Made by a program: the position numbers and the translations under genes. A stretch of DNA of 64,000 nt from Saltatorellus ferox (GTDB taxonomy: Bacteria > Planctomycetota > UBA1135 > GCA-002686595). Positions 61,461 to 64,000 of the stretch are shown piece by piece. The stretch spans positions 6,577,524-6,641,523 of the forward strand of contig CP036434.1 in NCBI GenBank assembly GCA_007751475.1, in the 5' to 3' direction. A model generated the notes under the pieces. It was not told the DNA's origin, searched no databases, and saw nothing but the letters and a program-made list of their open reading frames with translations. Position 1 is the stretch's first letter. Each line of letters starts with the position of its first letter.

Positions 61461-63188
61461 TCAGGGTCTCCAGGTGACAGCGAGGGCGTTCGTCACGTTG
61501 AAACCGCCCGCCACGGCCAAGGGCCTGCCGTTCCAGGGCACGCCCAAGAAGGGCCAAGTCGGTTGGCCCGGATAGGTCCGACACCGAAACACGCGCTGGG
61601 GATCGTCGTAGACAACCTGCAGGAACCAGGTCTCGCCTGGAAGGATGGCCGCGCCAGCGGACATCGCCGCCGCCACGATTCCCTGCCCGAGGTCCACCGT
61701 GCCCGTCATCGAGGTGGATAGCACCGCTAGCGCCGCACCCGCGTCGACGCAAAGCACCCCCTCGCCGAAGAGCCGAGGCGCGGCGAGCGTCGGGGCCAGT
61801 CGCACCATCGCCATCTGGTTGGGTGGCAGCTGATCGGCGTACACCTCGAGGTCGTCGGCCGAGATCGAAGCGCTGCCTGCGGCAAAGAGACGACCCTCTT
61901 GCACGGTGCTGTTCCCACATCCGGACCAGTTGTCCGAGCTTGGGCAGGCGCAGATCGATCCCCTGCAAACCGTAGCGGTGACAGGGTCCCAAGGGGCAGG
62001 ATAGCGGGCCGTGTAGATCTTGCCGCGGCGCTCGCCGCCGGTGATGCCGGTGACGGCGGGCAGCATCAGCCCGGATCGGTCGAAGGCCATCACGTTTCCG
62101 AATCCCTGGAGAGGGCCGGGGTGCGGATCGGTGAGGGTACCGACATGCTGCCAGCTGCCCGCGCTCCCCCGGTGAAACGACTCCACGGTTGCGTCGAGGA
62201 GGCCCCACTCGCGCACGTGATATTCGGAGCGCCCGACGACGAGGTCGTCACCCACGAGTCCAAGCGACACGCCGAAGCCCGCGTACGAGCTAGGTCGAGG
62301 GTCGAGAACGGCGGCTCCATGACTCCACGCTCCGCTCATTCGTTCGAAGATATGAACGATCCCCGCTCCGAGAAACGGCGGCAGGTCGAATCCGACCGCG
62401 GAAGCAGCGATACGGTCGCCGTCGATCTGGAGCCCGTGCCCGCCAAGCACGGTGCCCACCAGCCCCGCGGGCTGCTGGAGGTTCGTCATCAGGTTCCAAC
62501 CACCCACCTGGCGCCCGTAGACGAAAAGCGTGCCCGCAGAGTACACGCCTCCGTTGGAGGCTCGCGGCGATGATACGACCAAAGTGTCGCCCTGCAGCGC
62601 CACCCGCCGCCCGTGGTCGGGGCTGACGGGAAAACCGGTGCCAGAGAGGGAACCGGCGAGCGTCGCCGAGAGTTGCCAGCCCGCGCCGGTGCGCTCGTAG
62701 ACGTAGACCGCGCCTGCAAGGACTCCTCCCTCCGAGGCGGTAGGCGCTCCCACTGCAAGGGTGGTTCCATCCAAAGCAATCGATCCACCGAAGGTCGGAA
62801 CGCCAACGGGATCCCCGGGATAGTCCAAGACATCGACCAGGACCCAGTCGCCGAGCTGGCGCTCGAAGACCTCCACCTCCCGGTCGGGGTGACCATGGGA
62901 GGCGGCGGCGAAGTCTCCGGAGACCGCGACGGACGATCCGAGCTGATCGAGTGCCAGTCCTTGAATCACCTGGGTGCGGACCCAGTTCGAGCCGACGAGG
63001 TCGAAGAAGTGAACCGAACCCGCCTGGTTGGCCGTCGTTGCGTCGTAGGGCGCGCCTACGACGGCGGTGGTCCCATGGATGTCGACCGCCAGCCCAAAGA
63101 GCGATCCGTCGGAAACGTCCACCGGGGCGAGCACCTGCGGCGAGGCCTGCCAGGCGAGAGCGAGGCATGGAAGGAGAGCGATCATCAT
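61461..63188 (-). CDS. Secreted FG-GAP beta-propeller protein
   Basis: 575 residues with signal peptide ('MMIALLPCLALAWQASPQ'). About six integrin-like blades, e.g. 'LFGLAVDIHGTTAVVGAPYD', 'LGSSVAVSGDFAAASHG', 'GGSIALDGTTLAVGAPTASE'. The C-terminal ~130 residues ('GCGNSTVQEG' to 'FNVTNALAVTW', with 'ETWFLQVVYDD') are the sorting or display-like module also seen in the 20808 gene. Probably surface-associated; function unknown. Confidence 0.88.
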   Translation of the reverse strand: MMIALLPCLALAWQASPQVLAPVDVSDGSLFGLAVDIHGTTAVVGAPYDATTANQAGSVHFFDLVGSNWVRTQVIQGLALDQLGSSVAVSGDFAAASHGHPDREVEVFERQLGDWVLVDVLDYPGDPVGVPTFGGSIALDGTTLAVGAPTASEGGVLAGAVYVYERTGAGWQLSATLAGSLSGTGFPVSPDHGRRVALQGDTLVVSSPRASNGGVYSAGTLFVYGRQVGGWNLMTNLQQPAGLVGTVLGGHGLQIDGDRIAASAVGFDLPPFLGAGIVHIFERMSGAWSHGAAVLDPRPSSYAGFGVSLGLVGDDLVVGRSEYHVREWGLLDATVESFHRGSAGSWQHVGTLTDPHPGPLQGFGNVMAFDRSGLMLPAVTGITGGERRGKIYTARYPAPWDPVTATVCRGSICACPSSDNWSGCGNSTVQEGRLFAAGSASISADDLEVYADQLPPNQMAMVRLAPTLAAPRLFGEGVLCVDAGAALAVLSTSMTGTVDLGQGIVAAAMSAGAAILPGETWFLQVVYDDPQRVFRCRTYPGQPTWPFLGVPWNGRPLAVAGGFNVTNALAVTWRP

Positions 63189-63678
63189 GGAAGCGAGATT
63201 GGGAAGAGCCGAACGATCATCGAAGGCAAAGGATGCGCCATGGGAAGTGACGCCCCTCGCACCGCTGAGTCTGAAGCATCAAGGACAATCTCGCCACGGA
63301 AACAGGCAGGAGCGGCCAGAGGCAGCCTCCGCCTGCACGTACGCTGACGTCGAACCAGCGGATGCTCTGATGGAGACGGCCATATCACCCTGAGCCGGGC
63401 CATGAACTGCCAAAGTGGTCAGGAGTGCTGGTCGAAGTGCCCGCCCCTGACTCATCCATTCAGATCAACGTCCCGCTCGATCTGGCTGCACTACCGGCGC
63501 CCATGGTCACTCGCCGCCCGGCACTGGCCATCAAAGACTGGTACTTTCGAACTTGTTTCCGCGACCAGGTGGTTCCATCGTTCTTCCACTTGTCGCACGC
63601 CGCCAGTATCGACTTCTGCTGACAGGCTTTTGCCGTGGGCGCGCTGATCCAACCCACTGGGAAAACCTTTCGACGAAG
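63189..63678. other. Intergenic region
   Basis: About 490 bp between divergent genes. Open frames here lack recognisable motifs. It probably holds promoters for the FG-GAP gene and the DUF2071 gene. Confidence 0.4.
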
Positions 63679-64000
63679 ATGTCCCATGTATTGACGATGA
63701 CCTGGGCGCGCCTTTGCTTTCTGCATTGGCCCATGCCGGTCGAACTCCTGCGACCACGCATCCCGGCCGAGCTGGAGATCGACACCTTCGAAGGCCAGGC
63801 CTGGGTCGGCGTCGTGCCCTTCGAGATGCAGGCGGTTCGCTTTCGCTTCTTGCCGCCGCTCCCCACGGCGCACCGGTTTCCCGAGCTCAATCTGAGGACG
63901 TACGTCCGCCATCGCGGCCGAAGCGGCGAAACCCCTGGCGTCTGGTTCTTTAGCCTCGACGCCTCATCCGCGCTGACCGTGCTCGGCGCGCGGGCGACGT
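63679..64000 (+). CDS. DUF2071 (YqjF-like) protein, 3'-partial
   Basis: Begins at ATG 63679 ('MSHVLTMTWARLCFLHWPMP') and is still open at the right edge, so only ~107 residues are visible. Diagnostic DUF2071 motifs: 'PVELLRPRIPAELEIDTFEG', 'AWVGVVPFEMQAVRFR', 'FPELNLRTYVRH', 'GVWFFSLDASSALTVLGAR'. Function of the family is not known. Confidence 0.9.
   Translation, partial: MSHVLTMTWARLCFLHWPMPVELLRPRIPAELEIDTFEGQAWVGVVPFEMQAVRFRFLPPLPTAHRFPELNLRTYVRHRGRSGETPGVWFFSLDASSALTVLGARAT

Noticed and set aside
1..64000. rRNA, tRNA, CRISPR arrays, replication origin
   Set aside because: No sequence resembling conserved rRNA blocks, a tRNA cloverleaf with T-loop consensus, regular repeat-spacer arrays or DnaA-box clusters was recognised by eye. 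A covariance-model scan would be decisive.

Overview
The window is GC-rich, with no rRNA, tRNA or CRISPR array seen. The gene content suggests a planctomycete or related PVC bacterium. Support for this comes from ThuA and DUF1080 (3-keto-disaccharide hydrolase-like) fusions, membrane-bound-dehydrogenase-like proteins with cytochrome c, secreted FG-GAP and other giant secreted proteins sharing a C-terminal 'F..(S/T)NA..V.F'-type end, and a FIST protein. The taxonomic call is an inference from domain repertoire only.

Region 1, 1-27.8 kb, is an accessory region dense in mobile DNA. It opens with the end of a PIN-like membrane protein, an IS66 relic and a membrane-anchored collagen/tail-collar-like protein. 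Two IS91-like copies in direct orientation (a truncated one at 3.3-4.5 kb and a full one at 18.3-20.3 kb) bracket the core. Inside is a transposition operon: a zinc-site-like protein, a DDE transposase, a TniB/ExeA-like ATPase and a RecA/AAA_25-like ATPase. The last gene is split by an IS21-family element whose right end in turn carries an IS256-family element. Next comes a visibly more AT-rich defence-like island (13.1-17.7 kb). It holds a SLOG-patatin fusion facing a tightly overlapping operon of adenylate-kinase-like, PfkB-TIR fusion and uracil-phosphoribosyltransferase-like genes. A pair of 51-bp inverted repeats flanks the island and a truncated IS1380 transposase lies inside its right edge. 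I consider the three-gene nucleotide/TIR operon with its SLOG-patatin neighbour the best candidate for an undescribed system.

Region 2, 20.8-27.8 kb, has a large secreted protein, an amidoligase plus glutamine-amidotransferase pair, and a stack of three insertions at one CTAG site: two TA-flanked palindromic MITE-like elements and a complete IS1380 element.

Region 3, 27.9-64 kb, looks like ordinary chromosome. It contains a BtuCDF-like ABC importer with a CobB-like protein that has lost its catalytic motifs, and several secreted hypothetical proteins. It also carries a histidine kinase and response regulator, a Sel1-repeat protein, fructose-1,6-bisphosphatase, a 5'-3' exonuclease, and cytochrome/dehydrogenase-like secreted proteins. 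The rest includes an HDOD protein with a response regulator, cyanophycinase, branched-chain aminotransferase, and a co-directional FIST, rhodanese, CysQ-like phosphatase and aminoglycoside-phosphotransferase-like cluster. It ends with an FG-GAP protein and the start of a DUF2071 gene that runs off the window. A perfect 62-bp-arm palindrome sits exactly between two convergent genes at 52 kb.
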